DNA from: CATOSP01 sp965197545
GTDB taxonomy: Bacteria > Chloroflexota > Dehalococcoidia > Lucifugimonadales > UBA3495
Reading direction: 5' to 3'
Length of the DNA: 64,000 nt
NCBI GenBank assembly: GCA_965197545.1
Contig: CBDANJ010000008.1
Location: forward strand, 62,001 to 126,000
Shown here: positions 35,702-45,870 of the stretch, one piece after another
Position numbering within the stretch: the first letter of the stretch is position 1
Layout: the number at the start of each line of letters is the position of its first letter
The notes under the pieces: generated by a model
The model's database searches: none
What the model saw: only the letters and a program-made list of their open reading frames with translations
Told to the model about the DNA's origin: nothing
Made by a program: the position numbers and the translations under genes

Positions 35702-37045
35702 TTAACCGGCGTGGTCGGGCCGCCGGTCACTCCCGACGCGCGTCGCAGCGGCGACCACGCCGGCCGTGTTGTAGTACGCCTCTACCGGCCGCCACACTAA
35801 CGGCGTCAACAAGACCACCGGCAGCATCAAAAGCAGGCCTACGCCGGCGTTAATGCCTATGGCCAACGAGATGCTGAATGCCCGGGCGATGGCCCCGATT
35901 TCCACCCCGCCGATCAAGTGGCCCAAACCGTTGACCAACCCCTGGGACCCCATTATCCGTCCTCGCATTTCGGCCGGTGACGAAAGCAGCAGGATGGTGC
36001 TCTGCATGGTGCTGAATCCTGACTGACCAACACCGGCGCTAAAGAGCAACAAGAAGGAGATCAGGAACCAGGGCGACCAGGCCACCGCAGCCACTCCCAC
36101 GGCCACAATCATGGCGCCTATCACGAAATACCGCCCGTGAAATGTGTAGTCCCGGCGCGTGGCAATGATTGTCGCCCCCATGAGCGTACCAACACCTTCC
36201 GCCGAGCCTATCACGCCCCCCAGCGCGGGCCCCACTTTCAATACGTCGGTGGCGATGACCGGTATGAAGTATTGCAGTGGCAGCACCATGCCGTTCATCA
36301 CTAACGATATGGAAAGCACCCCCAGCACAAACTTGTTGGAGAAGGAATGGCCGATGCCTGACTTGATTCCCTGCGAGAACACCCTGTCCCTGCCCACCAC
36401 CGATACCGCTTTCGGCAGCCGCATCTTGAACATCAGGCAGGCCGCGATCAGGTCCAGGGTCACCAGAACTATGAAAGCGCCAGTATACCCGTAAAAGGCA
36501 ATCAACAGCCCGCCGGCCAACGGGCCCAGAATCTTGCCTCCGTTGTTGGTGATGGTCTCCAGGGACATGGCGTGGGCGATTCGGGACTCCCCGGCCAGGT
36601 CGAAAAGCGCCGCCCGCCGGGTGGGGTCATCCAAAACCTTGGCCGTGCCCTGCAAGAGTATGGCAAGGAAGACATACCAGGGATGAATGAGGTCCAGAAT
36701 CAAGAGCGCCAACAGCCCCGATGCGACAATCAAATAGAAGGTGTGGATACCGGTCAGAATGCGCCACCGGTCCAGCCGGTCGGCCAGCATTCCGGCTGCC
36801 AACGACAAGGGCGGGCGCGGACCATTCAGGAAAACGGAAATTAGTCCGACTTGAAAGGCCGAGTCGGTCAGTTCGTAAATGAGGTATCCCAGCACCAGCA
36901 GTTCCATGCGGCGGGAGATTTCGTGAACCCACCGAGCCGCCCACATCAAGCGGAAGTCAGGGTTTTGCAGGATCACTACGACAGGAATGTTGGAAAGTGA
37001 AGGCAAAGGGTTTTCCCCCGGTTGGACACCGTCCAACGCCACCAA
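35702..37045 (-). CDS. MFS transporter
   Basis: The 447-residue membrane protein has about 12 predicted helices and belongs to the MFS_3 (enterobactin-exporter-like) group. The loop between helices 2 and 3 carries AGMLADRLDRWRIL, the MFS motif A. Further helices include YVFLAILLQGTAKVL, LGPLAGGLLIAFYGYTGAFI and FLISFLLLFSAGVGQSGFS. The substrate cannot be read from sequence. It stands alone between IS21 debris and an IS66-type element. Alternative start codons exist within the first 25 residues. Confidence 0.85.
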   Translation of the reverse strand: MVALDGVQPGENPLPSLSNIPVVVILQNPDFRLMWAARWVHEISRRMELLVLGYLIYELTDSAFQVGLISVFLNGPRPPLSLAAGMLADRLDRWRILTGIHTFYLIVASGLLALLILDLIHPWYVFLAILLQGTAKVLDDPTRRAALFDLAGESRIAHAMSLETITNNGGKILGPLAGGLLIAFYGYTGAFIVLVTLDLIAACLMFKMRLPKAVSVVGRDRVFSQGIKSGIGHSFSNKFVLGVLSISLVMNGMVLPLQYFIPVIATDVLKVGPALGGVIGSAEGVGTLMGATIIATRRDYTFHGRYFVIGAMIVAVGVAAVAWSPWFLISFLLLFSAGVGQSGFSTMQSTILLLSSPAEMRGRIMGSQGLVNGLGHLIGGVEIGAIARAFSISLAIGINAGVGLLLMLPVVLLTPLVWRPVEAYYNTAGVVAAATRVGSDRRPDHAG

Positions 37046-37159
37046 CTACGGGAACTGTTCCCGCCGTGCCTGCGGTGCCGGGGTGCCCACTTCAGCAGCT
37101 TGGTTCAGGTCGCCAACATACGCCGCAAGGCTGCGGGGAGTCAACAGAGGGAGGGAGCC

Positions 37160-38686
37160 GTAACTGTTCAGACTGGGGCAGATATGGGTTGGGAGAGGAT
37201 GGAATTGAGAGCATGGTAAGGGTTGCGTCCTTGCAAACGCCAGGTGCCGAACAAGGAAGCCATGAAGGAAGCCATGATGCTCTTGGTCTCGCTGCCCGGT
37301 GCGGAGCGGGTACCGCCGCTGATCTTGCGGCTCACCACCGGCGGACGAAGGCTCCGCTCCGCCGGGTTGTTGTCCGCTCCCGCTCGTGGCTCAACTATGA
37401 AGGTGAATAGCTCAGGCAGGAAGCGTTCCACCCTCTGGCACAGCACCCTCATGGGCGTATCGCTGCCCAGGTAGGGTTGGCAGATGGACCATAGTTGCTT
37501 TTGGAACCGCCGCTGTTGCTTCACCCGCCGGGACCGGCGCACCGTTTCCGGCAGTCCCGGGCCGGGGCCGGAGTAGGCTTGGGCCTGGTCGTATACTTCC
37601 CGCACCCTCCTGGACCACTGGGCCAGGCCATCATGTTCCGGGAACCGCTCCTTCAGTTGGTGGATGTCCCGCAGCAGAGCCTGCCCCCGGCCGCGACCGG
37701 GGGTGGGTCCAACATCTTTGGTGCGGCCCCTGGTACACGTTGTAGGCTCCGTAGAAGCCGCTGACCAGCGCCCCCTCGAACTTATCACCCAACGCCTCCT
37801 CAACCACGTGTCTGCTCCGGCTCCAGCGGTGTAGGAAGCAGCGCACCTTGGGAGTGCTGAAGCTCCAGAGGCAACCGCCCAGGCCGTCTTCCCGCCAGCC
37901 CGTCTCGTCCCCGTACACCACTGGGCTGGCTCGAATCTCTTCTTGCAACCGGGCGTATTCCTCCCGGCCGCGCTGCGCTACCCCACGGGTCAACGCCACT
38001 ATTTGACCCACGCTAAGGCCCAGTCCAAAACGCCATTTCAGGTAGCCTTGTATCACCCTGAATGGGAGCCGGCACTCCTCACGGAGCACGCTCACTTCGC
38101 TCTGCACCGAGATGCCGAACCGCTGACGGCCCACGGTGATGGCGCTCCAATCCGGGTTTGGGGCCCACCTCTTGCGGCACTTGGGGCAGGCCCGTTCCAG
38201 CACCACATGCTCCGTCACCCTTGCCCGCACCCGCGGCAGGGAAATCACCTGCCGGCGCCGGCGCACCATCCCTCCCTGAAGGGGTGCCTGGCAATCGGGA
38301 CAACTGGCCGTGACGTGTTCTACTTTATGGGTGGGCTCCTCCCTGCGCCGGGCAAAGCCGTGGGTGCGCTTCCGGCGTTCCTTCTTGGCGCGGGCTGGCC
38401 GGTTGGCTTTGACCCAAGCGGGAGGTGTCCCTTGTTTCAGACCGGGTTTCAGACCGGGTTTCAGACCGCCGGTTGGAGGCTTTGCCTGCCCTTCCAACTC
38501 AGCGATGCGTGCTTCGAGCGTACCAATGTAGCTGAGCAGTTGCCCAACAACTTCAATCAACTCTTCCAACTCTTCACGGGAGGCGGCGGCCAAATCCACG
38601 GGCAGGTTCATGGTTTTAGCCTACCTCATTGTTATGTCGTTCTATTCGTGACCCTCACTCGGGTTTGAACCAGTCTGAACAGTTAC
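37160..38686 (-). mobile_element. IS66-type element (single-ORF, ISBst12-like), copy A
   Basis: GTAACTGTTCAGACTGG at 37160-37176 and its complement at 38670-38686 bound the element. The same termini bound copy B at 42236-43658. The flanking 8-mers AGGGAGCC and GAGAATAG do not match, so copy A lacks a target duplication and may have been rearranged after insertion. Confidence 0.8.
37168..38611 (-). pseudogene. IS66-type transposase, frameshifted by a palindromic insertion
   Basis: The first frame (38611 to about 37715) has the N-terminal coiled coil, the zinc-finger cysteines CPDCQAPL and CPKCRKRW, and VVYGDETGWREDG of the DDE domain. At QRCWTH the sequence gains about 24 bp (around CCCCGGTCGCGGCCGGGG) absent from copy B. 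The rest of the protein (LLRDIHQLKERFPEHDGLAQ to SILSQPISAPV) is in another frame to 37168. The C-terminal catalytic segment NNPAERSLRPPVVSRKISGG is intact. The linker has a LKPG repeat missing from copy B. Confidence 0.85.
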
Positions 38687-38696
38687 GAGAATAGGA

Positions 38697-39653
38697 CTAA
38701 TGTATGTCGGGCTTGTAGGATCTGTAGGCTTCGACAAGGAAAACTATATTTGCGGCTGCAAGATGCAGGGCATAGGCTACAAGGTAATTCGGCACTACTA
38801 CAGTTTCGGCACCTTGTCCGTGCCCACCGAAGTTATTCCTTACTGTCGGAACACCTCCTTCCAAGACTGCCTTCAGGCCATTGAAATGACTCTGCATTTG
38901 TGAAGGAACGAGCCCTTTTCCAAACAAGGTCGCCAGCAGCTTACTAGCTGTATCATTTTGAGAGTAATCCCAATGAAGATTCTCGCAAATGATCTTCATT
39001 GTGCTTTCAAAGGCGTTCAACGCTTGGGCTATCGCCTCTTTGCCACTTCCCTCGCGGAAATGCTTATGAGCAGTCATGAACTCTGCTAAGGCACCTTCGA
39101 ATCCTTCTTCGTGCAAGAGAGTAATCGCCGGCTCGATAGTCTCAGCGTGAAGGTATTGAGAACTGACTTCGATTATTTGCCCACCTAGGTACTGATAGCC
39201 AATTGAATGTTCTTGGAATCGATGATTAAGTTCTTCAATTGCGTCGTCGGGCGTCTGTGGATTCAGAGCGTATGCATGGGGATGCTCAATTAATGCTTGC
39301 CTAATCACAATATCTATGAATTTGAACAAGAGCTCGATGAGACTCAATACTTGGTCTACATCTTGGCTCTCACTCAAGAATTGTAGACAGTCATTCATCC
39401 TTTGGTCATTTCCAGAACCAGAATGCCCTCTTACAATATCCAGAACTCCCATCTCTCGGGCCAGTGCATCGTGAATATAAGCCCACCACTCACGACGCCC
39501 ATCCAAAGCTGAAAGCCTTATCACGGAATCCCGCAGTATATGCAATACTTGGGCACGAAATCCATCAGGCAGAGAGTCATAACTGTAAATCGTGGGCTTC
39601 CCTGCTTTGGCAGCCTCTTCCTTACGCTTGGCAAAAGTCCTGAATATGGGCAT
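38697..39653 (-). CDS. AbiJ-NTD4 / STM4504-type abortive infection protein
   Basis: The 318-residue protein starts with the AbiJ_NTD4 pattern MPIFRTFAKRKEEAAK and YSYDSLPDGFRAQVLHILRD. The C-terminal half (EAIAQALNAFESTMKIICEN, LHWDYSQNDTASKLL, VRNNFGGHGQG) matches the abortive-infection C-terminal domain, where the RNNxxGH-like motif is a HEPN-type signature. The start overlaps the stop of the upstream DUF2283 gene by one base (TGATG), so the two are translationally coupled. This suggests a regulated toxin, but the activity is inferred. Confidence 0.75.
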   Translation of the reverse strand: MPIFRTFAKRKEEAAKAGKPTIYSYDSLPDGFRAQVLHILRDSVIRLSALDGRREWWAYIHDALAREMGVLDIVRGHSGSGNDQRMNDCLQFLSESQDVDQVLSLIELLFKFIDIVIRQALIEHPHAYALNPQTPDDAIEELNHRFQEHSIGYQYLGGQIIEVSSQYLHAETIEPAITLLHEEGFEGALAEFMTAHKHFREGSGKEAIAQALNAFESTMKIICENLHWDYSQNDTASKLLATLFGKGLVPSQMQSHFNGLKAVLEGGVPTVRNNFGGHGQGAETVVVPNYLVAYALHLAAANIVFLVEAYRSYKPDIH

Positions 39654-39856
39654 CAGTTGCCACCACCTCCGCTTGTTCCAACAGTTCCCGGGTCAATCAC
39701 TTCGCTGGCATCCAATATCTCAAAAGCCACTACCCGCCCATTGTCATCAAAGTCAGCAATGACATCAGGAAGGATCTCTGCCGACTCTTTCACCTTTTTG
39801 GGTGCCAGTATGATTGAAAGGACATCCGATTTAGCGTCGTAGTTGACTTGTACCAT
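39653..39856 (-). CDS. DUF2283 protein, candidate antitoxin
   Basis: The 67-residue protein MVQVNYDAKSDVLSIILAPK then VIADFDDNGRVVAFEILDAS is a typical DUF2283 domain (xYDxxxDvLyi...GxxvgfEIldAS). Its C-terminus ends in a Gly tail. It overlaps the AbiJ-like gene start at TGATG. Short DUF2283 proteins often sit upstream of toxin genes. Confidence 0.75.
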   Translation of the reverse strand: MVQVNYDAKSDVLSIILAPKKVKESAEILPDVIADFDDNGRVVAFEILDASEVIDPGTVGTSGGGGN

Positions 39857-40025
39857 TCTATCATTCCCCCATTCCCCAGCAGCGACTCCACCCTCGGCAG
39901 CGCTTCCTGGTGGGACAGGTTCAGGTGCAGGGGAATGTGTCGCGGCACTAGCAGCCTGTCCGAGAAACACCGTTAGTGTGCTCATGAGGGTATGATGGGA
40001 GGAGAATCCAGTCACGGAGCCGACG

Positions 40026-41339
40026 ATGAGCAAGACCTAACGCCCCTACGAGCCTGACCAACAGTTGCTGCTGCCGGCAGCGCTTCAGGAATGGCTGCCC
40101 TCGGACCATCTGGCCCACTTCGTCTCCGATGTGGTCGACCAGTTGGATCTGTCCCCCATCATGGCCCGCTATCAGAGCGAAGAGCGGGGCGGTCCTCCCT
40201 ACCATCTCCGGATGATGGTCAAGGTCCTGGTCTACGGCTACTGCATCGGAGTGGCGTCCTCTCGCAGGATTGCTCTTCGTCTCCACGAGGACATCGCCTT
40301 CCGGGTGCTGGCGGCCAACAACACGCCGGACTTCCGTACTATCTCCGACTTCCGGAAGGACCACCTGGAAGCATTGGCCGGCCTGTTCCTGCAGGTGTTG
40401 GAACTGTGCCGGAAGGTGGGCCTGGTGAAGCTGGGCCATGTGGCCCTGGACGGGACCAAGATGAAGGCCAATGCATCGAAACACCAGGCGATGAGCTACG
40501 GCAGGATGAAAGAGAAGGAAGCACAGTTGGCTCGGGAAGTGGACGAGTTGCTGAAGCGGGCCCAGGAGGTGGATGAAGAGGAAGACCGGCGGTACGGCCG
40601 GGACCGGCGCGGGGATGAGCTGCCCGAAGAGCTGTCCTTTCGGGAGAGCCGGCTCAGGAAGATCAGAGAGGCCAAGGCCGCCTTGGAAGCAGAAGCCGCT
40701 GCGGCGGAACAGGCCGAAGGTAAGGGACGGAACCCCTCGGGAGTGCCTGCAGACAAGGCCCAGCGGAATTTCACCGATCCCGAGTCCCGCATCATGCCGG
40801 CCCCGGGAGGCCGGGACTTCATCCAGGGCTACAACTGCCAGGCGGCGGTGGACAGCGCTCATCAGGTGATCGTGGCGGCTCGCGCCACCAACCGGCCCAC
40901 GGATAAGGGTCAGGCCGTGGGAATGATTCAGGAGACCGTGCTCAACACCGGGGCCGTGCACTGGGAAGTCTCCGCCGACGCGGGCTACTACTCTGCTCAG
41001 ACCGTCGATGACCTCTATGCCCTGGGGGTGGCCCCCTTCGTCGCTCCGGGTCGGACTCGCCACGGAACGGCAATCCCGCCCGCGCCCCGGGGCCGCATAC
41101 CGGGCCATCTGTCGGCTGGGGACCGGATGCGGCGGAAGCTGCGGACGAAACGGAGGCGGCAACGTTACGCGCTGCGGATGAAGACAGTGGAGCCGGTGTT
41201 CGGACAGGCCAAACAGGGACGGGGCTTCCGGCAGTTCCTGATGCGGGGACTGGAAAAGGTGAACCGGGAGTGGCTGATGATCTGCACCGGCCACAACCTG
41301 CTGAAGCTGTTCCGGTTTGGCCGCCCGGCTCCAGCATGA
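40026..41339 (+). pseudogene. IS1182-family transposase, stop at codon 5
   Basis: ATG 40026 opens MSKT, then TAA at 40038-40040, and the frame continues RPYEPDQQLLLPAALQEWLP, the normal N-terminus of IS1182 transposases. The DDE parts VALDGTKMKANASKHQAMSY, GYNCQAAVDSAHQVIVAARA, SADAGYYSAQTVDDL and MKTVEPVFGQAKQGRGFRQF are all intact. Translation from a TTG near 40056 could still give a protein lacking 12 residues. Terminal repeats were not found with confidence. Confidence 0.85.
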
Positions 41340-41506
41340 GCGAGGGGCTCCCCTAACCGCAAGCGCCGAGTGTCCCCAGACCGGTTGAGAACGTCACGGG
41401 ATTCAGTGAGCATCGGTGAGACACCATAGAAGACCGGCAGGAATGGTTGACGCCCAGGGACCTCGGCTTACCCGCAGCGCCGGTTAGACAATACTCGGAC
41501 TCGCTC

Positions 41507-41860
41507 CTAGCAGGGCAGAGGCATCCTCCAGTGGACCTCCAGACCGTTCCCCAGGACGGCCGCGTGGTCGACCAAGAGCCTGACCGCATCCCTCTGCTCC
41601 TGGACCGTCCCTTCCTGGAGACACTCGCGGGACTCCCGCACGGCCGCCCCGACGTCGCAGGTCTGGTACAGTTTGCTGCGGCAGGTCTCCATGTCGCTGA
41701 TGGAGGCAATGGTCCGTATCGCTTCTTCCCGCAGTTCCGTGAACCGTTCCTGTCGGCTGCGAAGAGAGGAGAACCGGGGCGTCTGGGTATCCAGGGGGAC
41801 CCCGCCTGAATCGAACCGCAACGGAATACCACACGCCCGGTGCCGGGACCTGCGATGCAC
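41507..41860 (-). pseudogene. Large serine recombinase C-terminal relic
   Basis: The frame ERFTELREEAIRTIASISDM, then EQRDAVRLLVDHAAVLGNGL and EVHWRMPLP, is the coiled-coil tail and final beta segment of large serine recombinases. The catalytic N-terminus is absent. It lies 170 bp downstream of the IS1182 transposase on the other strand. The flanking 41861-42235 has no supported gene; a 29-residue minus-strand frame with VSVCAACGTRKFRIG (42205-42116) is too short to call. Confidence 0.5.
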
Positions 41861-42235
41861 ATGGTCAAAGTCCTAACGAATTCCCTCGACGAGGCGCGGC
41901 CGGAGCTTCCAAGACCCCTATACCCAAAGGCCATCCGGGAACTGCTGCGCCTTGCCGTGGAAATCGCCCTGCTGGCCTCCTGCAATGAGGCAAGGCCCTT
42001 CCTGAATGAGATGGTGCAGGGAAACAAACGGGTAGGGAGCGGATGACAGGCTCCCGGAGCACGAGAGGAAAGGACAAGGGGCACCGTTGCAGCGCCCCGC
42101 AGGTTTCCGGCTAGGCTTCGACGGGGGCCTTCCCGATGCGGAACTTTCTCGTCCCGCAGGCCGCGCAGACGGAAACGACCGCATCCCGCCCGTTCTTCAT
42201 CCCCCCTGCTGGACACCGTCGGACTCGATCTTAGC

Positions 42236-43658
42236 GTAACTGTTCAGACTGGCTAAATGAGGGGTAGACTAAAAGCATGGACCGGGATGTGAATTTAGGC
42301 AGGGCCTCCCGTGAGGAGTTGATCCAGTTGGTTAGTCAACTTCTCGACCATGTTGAGGTTCTGGAAGCACGAATCTCTGAGTTGGAAGGCCGGCAGAAGC
42401 CTCCAACGGAGGAAGGTAAGGAGCGGAAGCCGCCCTCCTGGGTCAAGGCCAACCGGCCAGCCCGGCCCGGGAAGGAACGTAAACGGCGGCCCCACGGTTT
42501 CGCCCGTCGGCGGGAGGAGCCCACCCACCGGGTGGAGCACGCTACGGCCAGGTGCCCTGATTGCCAGCTTCCCCTGCAAGGCGGGAGGGTGCGCGGGCGC
42601 CGCCAAGTGATATCCATACCCCGGCTGCGGGTGCGGGTGACCGAACACGTGGTGCTGGAACGTACCTGCCGGAAGTGCCGCAAGCAGTGGGTTCCCGAAC
42701 CGGATTGGGGCGCCATCACCGTGGGCCGCCAGCGGTTCGGCGTCTCGGTGCAGAGCGAAGTAAGCGTGCTAAGGGAGGAGTGCCGGCTCCCCTTTGGCGT
42801 GATTCAACGCTACCTGAAGTGGCGCTATGGACTGGGCCTTAGCAAAGGGGAACTGGTGGCTTTGGTCCGGGGGGCGGCGGAGCATGGCCAAGAGGAGTAC
42901 ACCCGGTTGCGCCAAGAGATTCGAGCTAGCCCGGTGGTGTATGGGGACGAGACGGGCTGGCGTCAAGCGGGCCGCAACGGTTACCTCTGGAGCTTCAGTA
43001 CTCCCAAGGTGCGCTACTTCCTATACCGTTCCAGCCGGGGCGGGCCGGTGGTTGAGGAGGTGTTGGGTGATGAGTTCGAGGGCGTGCTGGTCAGCGACTT
43101 CTACGGAGCCTACAACGTGTACCAGGGGCCGCACCAGAGATGTTGGACCCACCTGCTACGGGACATCCACCAACTGAAGGAGCGGTTCCCCGAACATGAG
43201 GGCTTGGCCCGATGGTCCCAAAGAGTGCGGGAAGTGTATGACCAGGCCCAAGCCTACCCCGGTCCTGACCCGGAACTGCCGGAAACGGTGCGGCAGTTCC
43301 GGCGGGTGAAGCAACAGCAGCGGTTCCAAGAGCAACTATGGTCCATCTGCCAGCCCCACCTGGGCAGCGATACGCCGATGCGGGTGCTATGCCGGAGGGT
43401 GGAACGCTTCTTGCCTGAGCTATTCACCTTCATCGCTGAACCCCGGGCGTCGGCGGACAACAACGCGGCGGAGCGGAGCCTGCGTCCGCCGGTGGTGAGC
43501 CGGAAGATCAGCGGCGGGACCCGTTCGGACCACGGAAGCGAGACCAAGAGCATCCTGGCTTCTCTGTTAGGCACTTGGCGCCTGCAAGAACGCAACCCTT
43601 ACCATGCCCTCAATTCCATCCTCTCCCAGCCCTTACCTGCTCCAGTCTGAACAGTTAC
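42236..43658 (+). mobile_element. IS66-type element (ISBst12-like), copy B
   Basis: GTAACTGTTCAGACTGG at 42236-42252 and its complement at 43642-43658 bound 1423 bp. ATCTTAGC occurs directly before (42228-42235) and directly after (43659-43666) the element, an 8-bp target duplication typical of IS66. The element is complete. Confidence 0.9.
42277..43650 (+). CDS. tnpC: IS66-type transposase
   Basis: The intact 457-residue transposase has an N-terminal leucine-rich helix (LVSQLLDHVEVLEARISELE), a basic linker, zinc-finger pairs CPDCQLPL and CRKCRKQWV, and the DDE core with VVYGDETGWRQAG, LVSDFYGAYNVYQG and NNAAERSLRPPVVSRKISGG. The stop lies inside the right terminal repeat. No tnpA or tnpB is present, as in the ISBst12 subgroup. 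The element is probably functional. Confidence 0.9.
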   Translation: MDRDVNLGRASREELIQLVSQLLDHVEVLEARISELEGRQKPPTEEGKERKPPSWVKANRPARPGKERKRRPHGFARRREEPTHRVEHATARCPDCQLPLQGGRVRGRRQVISIPRLRVRVTEHVVLERTCRKCRKQWVPEPDWGAITVGRQRFGVSVQSEVSVLREECRLPFGVIQRYLKWRYGLGLSKGELVALVRGAAEHGQEEYTRLRQEIRASPVVYGDETGWRQAGRNGYLWSFSTPKVRYFLYRSSRGGPVVEEVLGDEFEGVLVSDFYGAYNVYQGPHQRCWTHLLRDIHQLKERFPEHEGLARWSQRVREVYDQAQAYPGPDPELPETVRQFRRVKQQQRFQEQLWSICQPHLGSDTPMRVLCRRVERFLPELFTFIAEPRASADNNAAERSLRPPVVSRKISGGTRSDHGSETKSILASLLGTWRLQERNPYHALNSILSQPLPAPV

Positions 43659-43666
43659 ATCTTAGC

Positions 43667-44264
43667 CCTGCACTTGACACAGCACATCTGCAACGGCACA
43701 GGCATACACCTCCAAGAATTGCGAATTCCACCGTGATAATAGCCCGGGCCGTAACGGATTGCTTTTGCGCCAGGGAAATTCGGCTTTCGAGTTGCGATAC
43801 GCCCTGAACGGGAGGCGAAAAGGAAGACTGCAAAGGGGACGGGGCAGGGCCGACAGCCCAAGCGCTGCGAAGCTGCTGGCTCCCCCATCCGGCGAGCCGG
43901 CGTCGATCATTGACAAGCCATATCTCGCGTATCAACAATCAGAGAAGGAACTACGACATTCGACAGGAGAGGATAAACAAAACATTCTGCGAGAATCGAC
44001 GGTAACACCAGCACAGGCAAACCCCGGCTCCACACAAATCTATCCTGTGCTCCTGAACATTTCATATTGGCTTCGGTTTAGAATAATAAAGTTATTCCAC
44101 CACGCGACGGGCCCCACGCACAAAACTAGCTGTGGCAACTCCTGAAAACGTCGTGTTTCGGTTGCAGTCCGCGTCAGTATTGCCCCGCAACACCGCAAAT
44201 AGACGATTAGAAAGCGTCAACGGACAGGCACGCGCCTACAAACATCGGAGGAGGGTAACGGGAA
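43667..44264. other. Gene-poor stretch with a degenerate MITE end
   Basis: About 600 bp without a supported gene. AACATTTCATATTGGCTTCGGTTTAG near 44056-44081 resembles the right end of MITE family 1 with a few changes, but no left partner was found. The ORFs here are compositionally unlike proteins. Confidence 0.35.
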
Positions 44265-45077
44265 TTGTCCGCCATCTCAACAGACAAGCAGCACTACGTA
44301 TCTCAGTTTCTGCTGAAACGCTTTGGAGACAGATCGGGGCATACTTACGTCTGGGACAAGGAAACCGACGCTATCCTCCCAGGAATCCATCAAATAACCG
44401 AGTACGCCTACTCCAAAGATTTGTACACGGAACCAGCAGATAGAATCCTAAGAGATTCTGAAGTCAAGGCCAGCAAGATCATTCGCAAGAAGATACGCAC
44501 GGAGGGGCAATCATCATGGTCACTCTCGGTCTCTGAGTACAACTCACTGACTCGCTTCGTCTCCCTGTTAGTGATGAGATCACCCAAGGTAGCAGCAATG
44601 ATGAGCCGCCTCAAAGAGTCGGAGGTCGAGAGAATTGAGCGTTTGCCACCAACCGTCTTGGTCAACGTCAGGGGAATTGACATCCTCGCTAAAAGCGCCC
44701 GTCTAGCTGAAATCGCCCGAGAATCAGACCCGTTCAATGAAGTTCTCGCGGACACCACCAACATGGGCGACGTAGTGACATCGCTCATAAATACAATGTC
44801 GGTACAGCATGTGATCTGTCCCCAGGAGACGGCATACATCATCTCGGACAACCCCACGTGCCCATGTGATATGTGGGGGATGCCAATGATATTCCTACCA
44901 CTGTCCCCAAAAAACGCCCTGGTGTTTTTCAAGGGAACGCTGATAGAAGGGATAGAGAACTCACTCGGCGTTAATCTATTCAACGTTCTCCAAGTACACG
45001 AAGCCATAAGGTATGCCTTCAGTACAAAGCGGCAGGTATTGCAACAGGCTGGCGAGGACAGCAGACTGCTGCGGTAA
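44265..45077 (+). CDS. DUF4238 protein
   Basis: The 270-residue protein has the family opening DKQHYVSQFLLKRFGDRSGH and HTYVWDKET, the helical middle LTRFVSLLVMRSPKVAAMMS and YIISDNPTCPCD, then MIFLPLSPKNALVFF. The start TTG 44265 has GGAGG about 11 nt upstream; no ATG is near. It is shorter than the relative at 31215 and lacks a zinc ribbon. Its base composition is lower in G+C than the flanks. It is one of three family members in the window, each on a different sequence branch. Confidence 0.75.
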   Translation: MSAISTDKQHYVSQFLLKRFGDRSGHTYVWDKETDAILPGIHQITEYAYSKDLYTEPADRILRDSEVKASKIIRKKIRTEGQSSWSLSVSEYNSLTRFVSLLVMRSPKVAAMMSRLKESEVERIERLPPTVLVNVRGIDILAKSARLAEIARESDPFNEVLADTTNMGDVVTSLINTMSVQHVICPQETAYIISDNPTCPCDMWGMPMIFLPLSPKNALVFFKGTLIEGIENSLGVNLFNVLQVHEAIRYAFSTKRQVLQQAGEDSRLLR

Positions 45078-45654
45078 AGAGGCCAGGGGTGACCCCAGAA
45101 AGTCTGACTTATGGGGATTTAGCGTGGCCACCGGCGACGAGACATGGACGGGATCTTGCCGGTGGCAGTACGACAGAGCGAACGGACTTGAGCTCAGGGT
45201 GGAATAGGGTTGAAGCAACGACCAAGCACGCCCCGGGAGGGCACCATGCACCGCGCCTCAGCCCCATGGGACCACTGCCCCTACGCCGTCCGGCCAGTGA
45301 TCATCTTCAGGGACGGCAAGTCACTGCCCCGCCATGCGGGGGGTTAGCTACCGCCAGGAGACACGCCACGGGCCGCCACCGCCAGGCGCGCCACCCGGCT
45401 AGAGGTCTTGGGAATGTACCCATGACCTGCGCTAGGCGCGCGGCCGGAGGCCCGGTAATGGCTACCTACGCGGGCCCGAGGGCCGGTCCTCGAGGGCGGT
45501 AATAGGCCACTGCGGGTCCGCGATCGCCGGCAGCTCCGGGGTCGCCGGAGCTGGGAATGTATCAGTGTGGGAGGTGCCCATGTGAGGTCTGGGAGAGCCA
45601 TGGCTGCGCTGGCCCGAGGCCCAAGAACGCCCCGGCCGGACATGAGCGAGGAAA
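45078..45654. other. Gene-poor stretch
   Basis: About 580 bp follow the DUF4238 gene without a protein-like frame or conserved motif. Overlapping Arg/Pro-rich frames on both strands are not convincing. I see nothing else in it. Confidence 0.35.
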
Positions 45655-45870
45655 ATGGAAAGGGTGCACCACAGACTGTTCACCGGCATATGCGATGCCT
45701 CCCGGGACGAGGCCTCTACGAACAGGATCGGACTGGTGGACTGCGAGACCTGCCAGAGCTTGATCAGGACGTACGAAATGGGCTACATCAAGGGCCGGGA
45801 GGAGTCCTTCGAGCGAGGTTTCAGCACCGGGTTCGACAAGGCCATGACCTTCTTGCCCACGGGACAGTGA
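45655..45870 (+). CDS. Hypothetical 71-residue protein
   Basis: MERVHHRLFTGICDASRDEA opens a small soluble protein with CETCQSLIRTYEMGYIKGRE and ESFERGFSTGFDKAM. The GYIKGREESFERGFSTGF pattern is typical of short coiled-coil proteins seen next to phage-type genes, but I can name no family. GAGGAAA lies next to the ATG. From its end to the next gene at 46198 nothing is supported. Confidence 0.4.
   Translation: MERVHHRLFTGICDASRDEASTNRIGLVDCETCQSLIRTYEMGYIKGREESFERGFSTGFDKAMTFLPTGQ

Noticed and set aside
39948..41294. 448-residue minus-strand ORF opposite the IS1182 transposase
   Set aside because: The plus strand carries all IS1182 blocks; the minus translation is His/Gln/Pro-rich shadow sequence.
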